This document shows, one piece after another, positions 27,472 through 35,970 of a DNA stretch of 50,430 nucleotides. A program made the position numbers and the translations under genes. Location of the stretch: positions 1 to 50,430 of the forward strand of contig RFVA01000012.1 of the NCBI GenBank assembly GCA_009922685.1, in the 5' to 3' direction. Numbering within the stretch: the first letter of the stretch is position 1; each line of letters starts with the position of its first letter. This stretch comes from Gammaproteobacteria bacterium. GTDB lineage: Bacteria; Pseudomonadota; Gammaproteobacteria; Methylococcales; Methylococcaceae. The notes under the pieces were generated by a model. The model was not told the origin of the DNA. It did no database searches and worked only from the letters and a program-made list of their open reading frames with translations.

Positions 27472-28187
27472 GGGGCATCTGGATCTGTTTTGTTAATGAT
27501 GAGGGTGGTTGGTTGTCCTAAAGGCTCAATCAACTTTAGAAATTCCCAGACCGAAAGGTCACCGTATTTATCTTTACTGAGTGTGATCAGGAGGAGATCA
27601 GAGAGGGCGGCGACCCTCAGAACCGCGTGTTGATAGCGCGTTGAATCAACTGAATCAAAGTCCGGGGTGTCCCATAACACGACATCATTCAAGGATGTTC
27701 CCAAAGAGGAGAGTGATTCCAGTGAGAACGCATGGAGATCGTTGGCACTTAAAGAGGATCTTGGGATTCTTTGGTAGCCCTTGAAATAACCGGTAATGGC
27801 CTCTTCTGAGAGCGGTGAAGGCCCGAAGGCAAATCCTTGTGGGTGAACGGTATAGCCTGCAAGAGGACTGGCTGTCGCTACCGATTCTCCTACGAGCCAA
27901 TTGATCATCGTACTTTTACCGGCTTGGGTGGGTCCAATGACGGTAATGTGTCGATAATGATCTTTAGACGATTCTTTGAGTAGGCTTTTCTCAATATGGG
28001 CTTCAGCGAGATCGAGCGATGGGAGCAGGGCTTCAAGATTCATCGACAAAGTGCCGGTGCTTCTCGAATCAAGACCCATCATGGCTTGATAGCGTTGCTT
28101 GAGGGTTCGAATGAAATGTAACAGCGTGAGATCTGTACCCTCGGTGTTAGGGGATACCACCAGAGCATTACGAAGAGACTTGATCAT
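27465..28187 (-). pseudogene. N-terminal GTPase domain of the frameshifted partner GTPase
   Basis: A 240-residue frame holding a full G domain: G1 GPTQAGKST (Lys91), G3 WDTPDFDS (again Asp after Pro, as in its partner) and G4 NKTD. It ends five residues after G4 in DAPP-stop. Adding one C to the GCCCCA run (plus-strand G-run 27472-27475) would read DAPTLRLIKSHW and join the downstream frame, so a single base loss in a homopolymer splits the gene. It starts eight bases after the transporter gene. It is related to the intact GTPase at 24920-26581 and about the same size when rejoined. Confidence 0.8.
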
Positions 28188-28195
28188 GGCCTTGG

Positions 28196-29854
28196 TTACA
28201 CGCTCTTAAGCCTAAGTGTCTTTACGATCCAAATGGCCCCAAATGGCACCAAAAAACCCACCACGGTCACCACGATCAATAGATGTCCAAGCTCGGCATA
28301 ATTGGCCGGAAGTGTGATGAGGCCACTGACAGGATCTTGTACCTCACGAGTGACGACATACGCTTTATTGAGGTATTTAGTGAGCAGCTGGCTCAGTGCT
28401 AGAGAAAGATTGGTGAAAGAAGCCATGATGGCGAAATAGGTGGCTTTGAGATGCGCCGGTGCTGAATGAGCGATCCATGCGAGCATCGGAACCATTGCGA
28501 TATGCCCAAGGGGAGATTCTAAGGCCGTATCGATGACGGCGATAAAACGCGCATCAACAAGACCACCGGTCAAAGCCGCCGTCCATTGGTGGAGGCCATA
28601 GTACATCCCGATCGTCGGCAACGAGAGGAGGGTTGAAATCAAGGTCAAAATCGCAACAACACTCGCAATAGAGCGTTCTGCCATAAAACGGCGAAAGAGA
28701 AAGAGCCCTAAAAGGCTCAGCACACTACCGATCAGTGACAGCTTCGCCATAAAGGATTGATCGAAACCCAAGACATCAATCATCCACCAACTCGAACCAG
28801 GGCCCGAGGTTGGAACCGCCCTAAAAAAGAAGATGAGTATGGCCGTTCCCAGAAGAACGGCTCTTGCTTCTGATTGCATCTCGCGGGTCAATCGATGCAT
28901 CAAGGTCACAATCACGATGAGTGAGAGGATGAAAATCACTTCCTGACCGTAACTAAATTGAGCGATGCCCACCCCGATGGAAATCAGTCCAAACGAAATG
29001 CCTCCAAAGAGTATCCACCAATTGGGCGTTGTGATTGGGCGAGCCTCATGCGTCAGATGATCGATTTCATGGCGGGTATACCCGAGCTTCACCAGCGAAA
29101 CCTTGTAGCGGTGTTTCAGAATGACGGCAAGAACCACCCCACAACATGAAATAAGGGGGATCACCAAGGCCATCAGGTACAGCTGTCGATAAATCATGAC
29201 CTTGTCGGCCTCGTTCATCTGTTCTACGCCTTCGAACATTAAGACATTTACGAGGGCGACCCCGAGGGTGCCCACGATAATGGCGACGCGGCCCAAGGTC
29301 TGCATGGTGGCATGCATCAGGCGTTGCTGAGATTCAGAGAGGATACGGCCGTCTTCATCTGTCGCAGGGACGGCTTCAACGGTCATCGCATCCGCCACGA
29401 CATCTTGAATAACATAACCCACAGGGGCCAGGATCACGCTCATTACATACCATTGACCAGCTGGGAGTATGGCCTCCATCGCCCCTCGATCGGTCAGAAG
29501 GCCCAGCATAATAAGGAGGCTCAAAGCGATCAATGAAGCACCAAGGAAGACCAAGGCGCCCTTGTATTTCCAGATGAGGTCCACCAAATGCCCAACGGGC
29601 AGCTTCAAGGTCCATGGGAGCATCGCCCAAAACGCAAGACCAGCAAGAAACTCTGCTGAAAGCCCTAAATATTCTTTAACAAAGAACGTTCCAACAATCG
29701 CCGTTAAACCGGAGATGCCGGCGGCAAGATAAACCATCAGAGGGGGGAGATAGCTTAGCCTGAGCTCCCTGCCGAGTTCTAAAAAATGACGATCAATCCA
29801 ACTCAATAAGCTACCCATCGCTGATAGCTTCTGGGGTTTGTGAGGTGACAGCAT
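28196..29854 (-). CDS. Major facilitator/BT1-like (folate-biopterin) transporter
   Basis: A 552-residue inner-membrane protein with about twelve helices. Blocks typical of the BT1 folate-biopterin branch of MFS include FAILPWTLK-like FWAMLPWTLKLPVGHLVDL and GYVIQDVVADAMTVEAVP, with a long central loop after the sixth helix (RHEIDHLTHEARPITTPNW). Substrate is therefore possibly a pterin or folate, but related bacterial proteins carry other cargo. It is the first gene of a minus-strand set with the two GTPases (gap of eight bases to the next ATG), so transport and GTPase functions may be linked. A second ATG at residue 13 is a possible start. Confidence 0.75.
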   Translation of the reverse strand: MLSPHKPQKLSAMGSLLSWIDRHFLELGRELRLSYLPPLMVYLAAGISGLTAIVGTFFVKEYLGLSAEFLAGLAFWAMLPWTLKLPVGHLVDLIWKYKGALVFLGASLIALSLLIMLGLLTDRGAMEAILPAGQWYVMSVILAPVGYVIQDVVADAMTVEAVPATDEDGRILSESQQRLMHATMQTLGRVAIIVGTLGVALVNVLMFEGVEQMNEADKVMIYRQLYLMALVIPLISCCGVVLAVILKHRYKVSLVKLGYTRHEIDHLTHEARPITTPNWWILFGGISFGLISIGVGIAQFSYGQEVIFILSLIVIVTLMHRLTREMQSEARAVLLGTAILIFFFRAVPTSGPGSSWWMIDVLGFDQSFMAKLSLIGSVLSLLGLFLFRRFMAERSIASVVAILTLISTLLSLPTIGMYYGLHQWTAALTGGLVDARFIAVIDTALESPLGHIAMVPMLAWIAHSAPAHLKATYFAIMASFTNLSLALSQLLTKYLNKAYVVTREVQDPVSGLITLPANYAELGHLLIVVTVVGFLVPFGAIWIVKTLRLKSV

Positions 29855-29927
29855 GAGCTAACTTAAAGGAATGTGGAATAAAAGATGATTCTACCGGAAG
29901 GGTGAAGAAAGGCGCTTCTTAATCCTA

Positions 29928-31034
29928 TCAATCTCGGGACCAACGGCGTCCAAGGCGGATGGCCGGTTGCTCAATCAGCCAATAGCCTATCTTTCCTAGG
30001 ACTAAACTTGAGATCAGCGCTGTGATCAGAATGAAGAGGAGCTTTTCGTTTGGCGTTCTCCATTGTCCTTGATTCAAAAGAAGGATGGCGACATTGATAC
30101 AAAGGACATGATAGAGGTAGATGCTATAGGACACCTCCCCATACATCTCTAAGACATTCTTTAAGACTTGTGGGAGAGGAGGCGCCTTAAAGTGAAGGGC
30201 AATCGCTACCATGACGAGTGCGGTCAATCCATAGTGGCTAAAGGGACTGAGGCCTAAATGATGAATGCCTCGAGGCAAAAGATCCGCTTCATCGAAGGCA
30301 ATAAATACAAACACGATGATGATGAGGAGAGTGCCGCCATAAGCATTCAAGGCCCTCTTTGTTTGATCCCATGAGGCGGCCAGCAATACTCCACCAAAGA
30401 AAGTCCAGCCAAGGGCGAACACTTCATCTCGATTGATCGATAAGTTCAGCCACTGATGGATACCCACAAGGGTCGCTCCAAATAAGATCGGTATAAACCG
30501 ATTCGTGAAAGGCCCTCGCATCAAGAAGAGCGCGAAAGGCAACAAAAGGTAATACTGGAATTCAACCGGCAAGGTCCAATAGGCCATGTTAAAGAGGTTC
30601 CGGGGACCTGTGATGTTATAAGTTAAGGACAGGTAGCGAAGCACATCCTCAAGGGAATAGGGGTTAACGAATCCGACCACCCAGGGCCTTTGATCATCAA
30701 GATGATCGTGTTGGAAGAGGGTGATGAATAGGAGATAGACCGCCAAGGAAACGGCAAAGGCGGGCCAAATGCGCATCCAGCGTCTGAGGTAAAAAGACCA
30801 GAACGCCCTTAAACCTTTCAAGCGATGATGAGTGCTTAAGGTTAAGGTGCAGCCGCTTAAAACAAAAAAGAGGCACACCCCAAAATCGCCAAGATCAAAA
30901 AGTCTGACCAAGAGGAGTGTCGGTTCCCCATCGCCAGGGTAATATGAGACTTCGGCAGCCCTTAGGGCATGTGATACCACGACCAGAAAAGCCGCAAAGG
31001 CACGTAGCCAGGTCAAAGGGGCGAGATGAGTCAT
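29928..31034 (-). CDS. Acyltransferase family 3 membrane protein
   Basis: A 368-residue membrane protein with about ten helices. The start LTWLRAFAAFLVVVSHALRA carries the conserved early His of family-3 acyltransferases (OafA/NodX type), followed by FFVLSGCTLTLS and RRWMRIWPAF, both diagnostic. These enzymes acetylate or succinylate surface sugars such as O-antigen or exopolysaccharide at the inner membrane. There is no attached SGNH domain. No sugar-biosynthesis gene is adjacent, so the substrate is unknown. Confidence 0.9.
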   Translation of the reverse strand: MTHLAPLTWLRAFAAFLVVVSHALRAAEVSYYPGDGEPTLLLVRLFDLGDFGVCLFFVLSGCTLTLSTHHRLKGLRAFWSFYLRRWMRIWPAFAVSLAVYLLFITLFQHDHLDDQRPWVVGFVNPYSLEDVLRYLSLTYNITGPRNLFNMAYWTLPVEFQYYLLLPFALFLMRGPFTNRFIPILFGATLVGIHQWLNLSINRDEVFALGWTFFGGVLLAASWDQTKRALNAYGGTLLIIIVFVFIAFDEADLLPRGIHHLGLSPFSHYGLTALVMVAIALHFKAPPLPQVLKNVLEMYGEVSYSIYLYHVLCINVAILLLNQGQWRTPNEKLLFILITALISSLVLGKIGYWLIEQPAIRLGRRWSRD

Positions 31035-31165
31035 CGTTTGGACCTACGGCACGGGATGCTATAGAGGATTTTGAGACCATTTTCGGCTGGATCTTGCACG
31101 TTTTTGTAGAATCAAGAGTTAGAGGGACCTTCCATCTATCGTGTTCATCATTCTAAGGTAAACCT

Positions 31166-31747
31166 GTGGCTATCTATCCTCTTCTGATCGTTCTAATGCT
31201 CTTCCTTCAGCCCCTAAAGGTGATGGCCACTAATTGGGATGCAAAGATTGACAATAGCAACACACCCATCAGCGACGCTGAAGTCCAAGCCGCTTTGAGT
31301 CAGGGCCTTTCAGAGGGCTTTGCCAAGGTTTTTTCAGGGAAGGTGTATGGCATCCATGTTCTCCTTGATACCCATCGGCTCGAAGAACAAAAAGGGAGCG
31401 TGGTCTATGTAGCCTTGGGGCTTTCAAGACGCGTTCAAAAAGTGGCGCTTGAAATTCCCTCCGGACGCTGGAGTGACCTTTTATTTCTGCCGGATGACAT
31501 GGAGATTGAGGCGCGCCAAATCATGGTCCAACAGAAGTTGGTGGCAACCGCGGGTCAGTTTGGACGCGTGATGCAGCAGAATCGATCGGTTATCGAGAAA
31601 GCCATCGCCTCAAGGCCCAATGCTGGAAACGAATGGACCGAGTGGCCGGATTATGTCCCTTTACCAAAGGTATCAGAGCCTGGTGATCCTGTCTCAATCA
31701 AGGCCCCGCCCTCGCCGCCAAGCGACTCTAGCCCAGCACCGCCATAG
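31166..31747 (+). CDS. Exported protein of unknown function
   Basis: A 193-residue ORF from a GTG preceded by TAAGGT. It has a signal peptide (IYPLLIVLMLFLQPLKVMA), then a mixed alpha/beta domain with the blocks GKVYGIHVLLDTHRL and VVYVALGLSRRVQKVALEIP, a helical stretch, and a Pro/Ser-rich tail ending PPSDSSPAPP. I do not recognise it. It is divergent from the acyltransferase and convergent with amt, with its own terminator, so it is monocistronic. Confidence 0.65.
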   Translation: MAIYPLLIVLMLFLQPLKVMATNWDAKIDNSNTPISDAEVQAALSQGLSEGFAKVFSGKVYGIHVLLDTHRLEEQKGSVVYVALGLSRRVQKVALEIPSGRWSDLLFLPDDMEIEARQIMVQQKLVATAGQFGRVMQQNRSVIEKAIASRPNAGNEWTEWPDYVPLPKVSEPGDPVSIKAPPSPPSDSSPAPP

Positions 31748-31755
31748 TGGTGCTC

Positions 31756-31780
31756 AGGCTCCAGAAGGACGGAGCCTTTT
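31756..31780 (+). terminator. Rho-independent terminator
   Basis: Stem AGGCTCC (31756-31762) / GGAGCCT (31771-31777), eight-base loop, four T. It lies between the unknown exported protein and convergent amt. Confidence 0.7.
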
Positions 31781-31785
31781 GACAT

Positions 31786-32979
31786 CTATTCGCCGTCTGG
31801 ACCTGATCCAATTCGGTGGACCGTCAGGTCGGCCCCGGTAAATTCTTCTTCAGGATCGAGACGGAGCCCCACCCATTGTCGAAGGAGGCCATAAACCAGA
31901 AATCCGCCGACTAAAGCAATGAGGACGGCGGCCGAAGTCCCAATCAGCTGTGACCAGAAAGAAATCTTGCCAAGCCCTCCGAGTGCCTCAAGACCGAAAA
32001 CACCGGCCATAATGCCGCCGAGTGCCCCGCAAAGCCCATGAAGCGGCCATACACCCAGCACATCGTCGATTTTCCATCGATTTTGAGTCAAGGTGAAAAG
32101 CTTCACGAAAAGCCCCCCCGCCAGGAGGCCTAAGACGAGGGCGCCCAGCGGATGCATGACATCAGAACCTGCACAGACAGCGACTAGACCCGCGAGGGGT
32201 CCATTGTGGACAAATCCGGGATCATTTTTACCCACAACCAGCGCAGACAGTGTGCCGCCAACCATGGCCATCAGTGAATTAACAGCCACAAGGCCGCTGA
32301 TACCGCTTAGGGTTTGGGCCGACATCACGTTAAAGCCGAACCAGCCCACCGTCAGTATCCAGGCCCCAAGGGCCAGAAAGGGGATACTGGAAGGAGGGTG
32401 CGCTGCAACCCCGCCGTTTCGGTGATAACGGTCCCTCCGTGGGCCCATTAAAAGGACCGCACTCAAGGCAATCCATCCCCCCATGGCATGCACGACAACG
32501 GACCCCGCAAAGTCATGAAACGGTGAACCGAAGGTCGTCTCGAGAAGTGTTTGAAGCCCGAAGTTGTTATTCCAGGCGATGCCCTCAAAGAAAGGATAGA
32601 TAAAACCCACCAGCAAGAAGGTGGCGGCCATTTGGGGGTTGAACCTTGCGCGCTCTGCAATCCCGCCTGACACAATCGCTGGAATAGCCGCTGCAAAGGT
32701 CAACAAAAAGAAGAATTTGACTAGGGCGTAACCATTGAGTGCAATCAGAGACTGGGCTCCTTTAAAAAAGTGCACTCCGTAGGCAAGATAGTAGCCAATA
32801 AAGAAATAGGCGATCGTTGATATCGCGAAATCAACGAGGATCTTGACCAGCGCGTTGATCTGGTTTTTACGGCGAACAGTGCCCAGTTCAAGAAATGCAA
32901 AACCGGCGTGCATGGCCAGCACCATGATGGCCCCTAAGAGGACAAAGAGAACGTCCTGGCTTTTATTGATGTCTTCCAT
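31786..32979 (-). CDS. amt: Ammonium transporter
   Basis: A 397-residue Amt/Mep/Rh channel with eleven helices. The pore twin histidines are His164 (VVHAMGGW) and His314 (VWPLHGLCG); the conserved SGGIAERARF and FGFN motifs are present. It brings ammonium across the inner membrane. The N-terminus starts directly in the first helix with no cleavable signal, unlike E. coli AmtB. No glnK gene is beside it, which is unusual, since amt and glnK are usually linked. A near-perfect sigma-54 promoter lies 42 bases upstream of the ATG, so nitrogen limitation probably induces it. Confidence 0.95.
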   Translation of the reverse strand: MEDINKSQDVLFVLLGAIMVLAMHAGFAFLELGTVRRKNQINALVKILVDFAISTIAYFFIGYYLAYGVHFFKGAQSLIALNGYALVKFFFLLTFAAAIPAIVSGGIAERARFNPQMAATFLLVGFIYPFFEGIAWNNNFGLQTLLETTFGSPFHDFAGSVVVHAMGGWIALSAVLLMGPRRDRYHRNGGVAAHPPSSIPFLALGAWILTVGWFGFNVMSAQTLSGISGLVAVNSLMAMVGGTLSALVVGKNDPGFVHNGPLAGLVAVCAGSDVMHPLGALVLGLLAGGLFVKLFTLTQNRWKIDDVLGVWPLHGLCGALGGIMAGVFGLEALGGLGKISFWSQLIGTSAAVLIALVGGFLVYGLLRQWVGLRLDPEEEFTGADLTVHRIGSGPDGE

Positions 32980-33020
32980 GAAGGTTTACCCTATGCTGAT
33001 GAAAAATAGCACCAATATAA

Positions 33021-33036
33021 AGCAAATTACGTACCA
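33021..33036 (-). promoter_or_regulatory. Sigma-54 (-24/-12) promoter of amt
   Basis: On the minus strand the sequence is TGGTACG-TAAT-TTGCT, which matches TGGYACG-N4-TTGCW fully. It is placed 42 bases before the amt start. A half-site TGCACC at 33130-33135, about 95 bases upstream, could belong to an NtrC-type enhancer, but its second half is poor. Confidence 0.82.
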
Positions 33037-33082
33037 GTTTGGTGAGCCCGGATGAGTGGGCACTCCACCGGTGCAGATCGCG

Positions 33083-33100
33083 CGTCATGATTTCATGACG
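33083..33100. promoter_or_regulatory. Perfect inverted repeat upstream of amt
   Basis: CGTCATGA-TT-TCATGACG is a perfect 8-2-8 palindrome. It lies about 47 bases upstream of the -24 element of amt and about 60 bases past the terminator-side end of the copper operon. Its size fits a dimeric regulator operator; the regulator is unknown. Confidence 0.5.
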
Positions 33101-33162
33101 TCTCAATCTAGTGCGACATGACGAAGATTTGCACCAAAGGGTGGCGGGGCTGGCCGATACGC

Positions 33163-33201
33163 ATTAAAAAACCCCGGTCAGCCAAGGGGGCTGCCGGGGT
33201 T
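33163..33201 (-). terminator. Rho-independent terminator of the copper operon
   Basis: On the minus strand the stem AACCCCGG (33201-33194) / CCGGGGTT (33177-33170) is followed by a run of six T and an AT stretch. It lies 18 bases past the stop of the cupredoxin gene. Confidence 0.88.
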
Positions 33202-33219
33202 CATCGGGGATAAGCCCAT

Positions 33220-34101
33220 TTATTTTTTGGTGACTTTGCTGATGAGAGTCATTAAAAGGCCTAAAACCTTATCGAAGATGGACTTCGATGACGTCAGCAA
33301 ATGCTGGATGACTTCTTCCTGAGTCATCCCATCGAATCGGCGACGATAGTAGGTGATGGCAAAGGGAGTGCCAATCCCCCCCAAGATCAGCCCCAAGAGG
33401 AACGTGGCATTGGACCCACCACTCTTGGTTGAATTGGCTGATGCAGCCATTCCTGCTGAACCGCCGGCCGGCAGGGAAACTTTCACCGAATCCGTCACTT
33501 TAGGGCCGTAGTCATCTGGAATCGCAAAATCGGTCAACCCTGGAATGCTTGGAAAGGGGGTCGATCCTTTTCCAACAATCAACTGTCCCTTCATGCCCTT
33601 TTCCATGTGTTGGGCGATATCACAGTGGACCAAATAGGTTTTATCTTCTGAAGGGAGAATCAGTGTCCCAGTGATTTTGGCAGGACCTGTCATTTCAAGA
33701 TGGAACATTCCCTTGTCATAAATGAATTTAGGGAGGCCATGCATCATCCATTGATGGCGTATGTGGTCTTCATTAATAAACGTGACGGTCAATCTTGAGC
33801 ACGGCTTGACCCGCCATTCGTGCTGGTCAAAACCGAACATGGTCCCAGGGAAATCCTTGGTGTACTTGTGGCCGGCCCGAACAGTAATGCTGGCCTCCTC
33901 GCTGATGCGAGGGCAACCCGGGGGGAGAGTATCCTTATTCATCCCCATCACCATGCCGCCGTCCATATCCATGAGGTGTCCACCGCCATGGTTCATCAGC
34001 ATGTTGTGGTCAACTATTTGGTCGGACTGCTCAGCGCCAATCACCAGGCTGGAGGCCCCCATCAGGATGGCTCCTAACAAGGAGTAAGTGTATCTAGCCA
34101 T
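33220..34101 (-). CDS. Membrane-anchored type-1 copper protein (cupredoxin)
   Basis: A 293-residue exported protein. After the signal peptide (to about residue 23) comes a Met/His-rich stretch at residues 31-54 (DHNMLMNHGGGHLMDMDGG). A cupredoxin domain (about 65-178) has a type-1 copper ligand set: His116 (or His121), Cys160, His165 and Met170 in VHCDIAQHMEKGM. A linker leads to one membrane helix near residues 228-247 and a 45-residue basic cytoplasmic tail. It should be a one-electron carrier or copper store tethered on the outer face of the inner membrane. It is last in a three-gene operon, 14 bases after the multicopper oxidase, and most likely exchanges electrons with it. Confidence 0.85.
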   Translation of the reverse strand: MARYTYSLLGAILMGASSLVIGAEQSDQIVDHNMLMNHGGGHLMDMDGGMVMGMNKDTLPPGCPRISEEASITVRAGHKYTKDFPGTMFGFDQHEWRVKPCSRLTVTFINEDHIRHQWMMHGLPKFIYDKGMFHLEMTGPAKITGTLILPSEDKTYLVHCDIAQHMEKGMKGQLIVGKGSTPFPSIPGLTDFAIPDDYGPKVTDSVKVSLPAGGSAGMAASANSTKSGGSNATFLLGLILGGIGTPFAITYYRRRFDGMTQEEVIQHLLTSSKSIFDKVLGLLMTLISKVTKK

Positions 34102-34115
34102 GTGTATCTATCGCC

Positions 34116-35876
34116 TCACTGCTTAAATTTCGAAAGGAGCGGCAATTCCTTGACCAGTGCGAGTAGGCGTTCGCGATGCTGATAGAGGAAGTAGGCGATG
34201 ATACCGGCCAGAAGACCCATGAAAAGGCCTCCAAAAGAATCATCACTGCTGCTAGCGGCGACGGTTGAGGGGCTTCCTGCGGGTTGAGCGCTAGGTGGAA
34301 TGAGTTCGTTCCCCGAATTGACTCCAGGTTTTGTATCCATGGTGCCCTGAGGCGCTCCGAGGCTGCCATCCGCCATATGGTCCTGCCAAACCGGGAGCTT
34401 TCTCTCCCAGTACTCTTTAGTGAAATAGGGCTTAAGATCCATGCCATGGCTTTTCGGCGTGCCATTCTCATCGACATAGTCTTTATAGGCGACCAGGCTG
34501 ATGCTGCCGCCTTCGCCCATCCCATTCGTAGTAAAGGCCTTTTCAGTATGGTCATGGAACATCCAAAGTCCGGAGCCATAACTGTGGAGACCGTCATCCG
34601 TTGTATCGAGTGCGAGATCGAGCCGTTGAGCCGGCGCAATGCTATAAACATCTCGCGTGACTTGAGCCTGAACATTTTGCTGAACGCCATCGTAGTGCGT
34701 TTCGGTTCCCTTATGCCCATGAATATGGAGAGCAAGCGCTTCGTTATGGCCGTTTAGAATCCGAATCTTGGTCTTTTCATTAGGACTCACTGTGATCAGT
34801 GATTCCCTGAGGGTATAGGGGAAGGCGCGCCCATTCAGCAAGAAGTAATCATCGGTGGATTCCGTCATGTCATATTCTTGGTTCATCTTTTTAGCAACCA
34901 AGCGGACATCATTGGCAGATTGGGGGATCTGATGCAGTTCCTTGTCCACCGACTGATAGTGGAGGTCGTATTCCTGTTTGTACTTTTCAAGCACCGCGAC
35001 GCTTGGGTGACGGACTTGACCCGCGCCGACATTGAAGACCTGTGGCCAGTTGTTGGGCCTGTTTTCTTCAATAATAAACATGCCGGCAAGCCCCATGGCG
35101 ATATGGGTATGGGGCTGGACATGGCAGTGGTAATACATCGTCCCTGGCTGCCTGGGTCGAATCACATAAGTTTTACTGGTCCCAGGCATGATGTCCTTTT
35201 CACTGGTCTGACCGACCCCGTCATTGCCTTCACCCGCATGGTCCATAAAAGGATGATCAACACCATGAAGGTGGATTGAATGCGGGAAATAATGTGAATT
35301 CTCGACGACCAGCCAGACGACATCACCTTGTTCAACACGGATCGGTGGGGACGGCATTCTCAAAAGGGGGTTCGCTTCACCGCTTGCAAAGCTACGGGTC
35401 GACATGTCGCGGCTTTTTGGGGTGAAGACCCAGAAACTGGGCTGAATACCTGGAGCGATATCAAAGGTAGGGACGACACCCGGGAAATCAGGTGAATGCC
35501 CATTGACTTCCATGATTTCAAGCTTGATGACGTAGTGATCTGGGTCGCCGTCCTTATCAATATCATTCGATAGGGTCAACGTATCCGCAGCCACATTGGA
35601 GGTATCCATGAGCGTTTCCATGGAAATATTGTTGGTCCCTTTGACGAATGCCGCGATGTCATTCGGGTTGTCAGGGTTACAGGAACGCGATTCCTGCATG
35701 GTCACACCCTCTACCACTTGTGCCTGACGCCATTCGGGCGGCGCACCACTGTTACAGAAGGGTTCTGCCTGGCCTGCCTCAACCTTGACTGACGGTGGTG
35801 CCTTGAAAAGAGCTCCGGCCGAGAAGGGGAGAACCAGCAGCGATGCCGTGATGAATCGGGTCAAATGTCTCGACAT
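34116..35876 (-). CDS. Membrane-anchored multicopper oxidase
   Basis: A 586-residue protein from the ATG at 35874-35876, where the signal peptide begins (MSRHLTRFITASLLVLPFSA). Four His-x-His pairs make the trinuclear site: HLH (202-204), HCH (250-252), HIH (384-386) and HDH (441-443). The type-1 copper Cys251 sits in YYHCHVQPHTHIAMG of the N-terminal cupredoxin domain. The last pair reads FHDH, so the usual C-terminal type-1 Cys is replaced by Asp. A Ser/Pro linker leads to one helix (549-565) and a 20-residue tail. It would reduce oxygen using electrons from a copper or organic donor. A frame reaching 35918 exists, but without a signal peptide at that start. Confidence 0.9.
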   Translation of the reverse strand: MSRHLTRFITASLLVLPFSAGALFKAPPSVKVEAGQAEPFCNSGAPPEWRQAQVVEGVTMQESRSCNPDNPNDIAAFVKGTNNISMETLMDTSNVAADTLTLSNDIDKDGDPDHYVIKLEIMEVNGHSPDFPGVVPTFDIAPGIQPSFWVFTPKSRDMSTRSFASGEANPLLRMPSPPIRVEQGDVVWLVVENSHYFPHSIHLHGVDHPFMDHAGEGNDGVGQTSEKDIMPGTSKTYVIRPRQPGTMYYHCHVQPHTHIAMGLAGMFIIEENRPNNWPQVFNVGAGQVRHPSVAVLEKYKQEYDLHYQSVDKELHQIPQSANDVRLVAKKMNQEYDMTESTDDYFLLNGRAFPYTLRESLITVSPNEKTKIRILNGHNEALALHIHGHKGTETHYDGVQQNVQAQVTRDVYSIAPAQRLDLALDTTDDGLHSYGSGLWMFHDHTEKAFTTNGMGEGGSISLVAYKDYVDENGTPKSHGMDLKPYFTKEYWERKLPVWQDHMADGSLGAPQGTMDTKPGVNSGNELIPPSAQPAGSPSTVAASSSDDSFGGLFMGLLAGIIAYFLYQHRERLLALVKELPLLSKFKQ

Positions 35877-35899
35877 ATCTGTATACCATGGTTGGCAAA

Positions 35900-35962
35900 A
35901 CGCCAGGGCACAGTGCAAACCGTGGCCTGGCGTCAGGAAATCCGCCCGGAAAATCCGGGCGG
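35900..35962 (-). other. Two consecutive stem-loops inside the copper operon
   Basis: Between the PmoD-like and oxidase genes there are two GC-rich hairpins: CCGCCCGG/CCGGGCGG (35942-35949 with 35955-35962) and ACGCCAGG/CCTGGCGT (35900-35907 with 35926-35933). Neither has a full T-run, so they look like mRNA-stability or partial-termination structures that could raise the level of the first gene. Confidence 0.7.
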
Positions 35963-35970
35963 TGTTTCAA

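Noticed and set aside
33130-33147. NtrC enhancer upstream of amt
   Set aside because: The left half TGCACC is good but the right half (GGTGGC) is poor and misplaced, so it is mentioned only beside the sigma-54 promoter.
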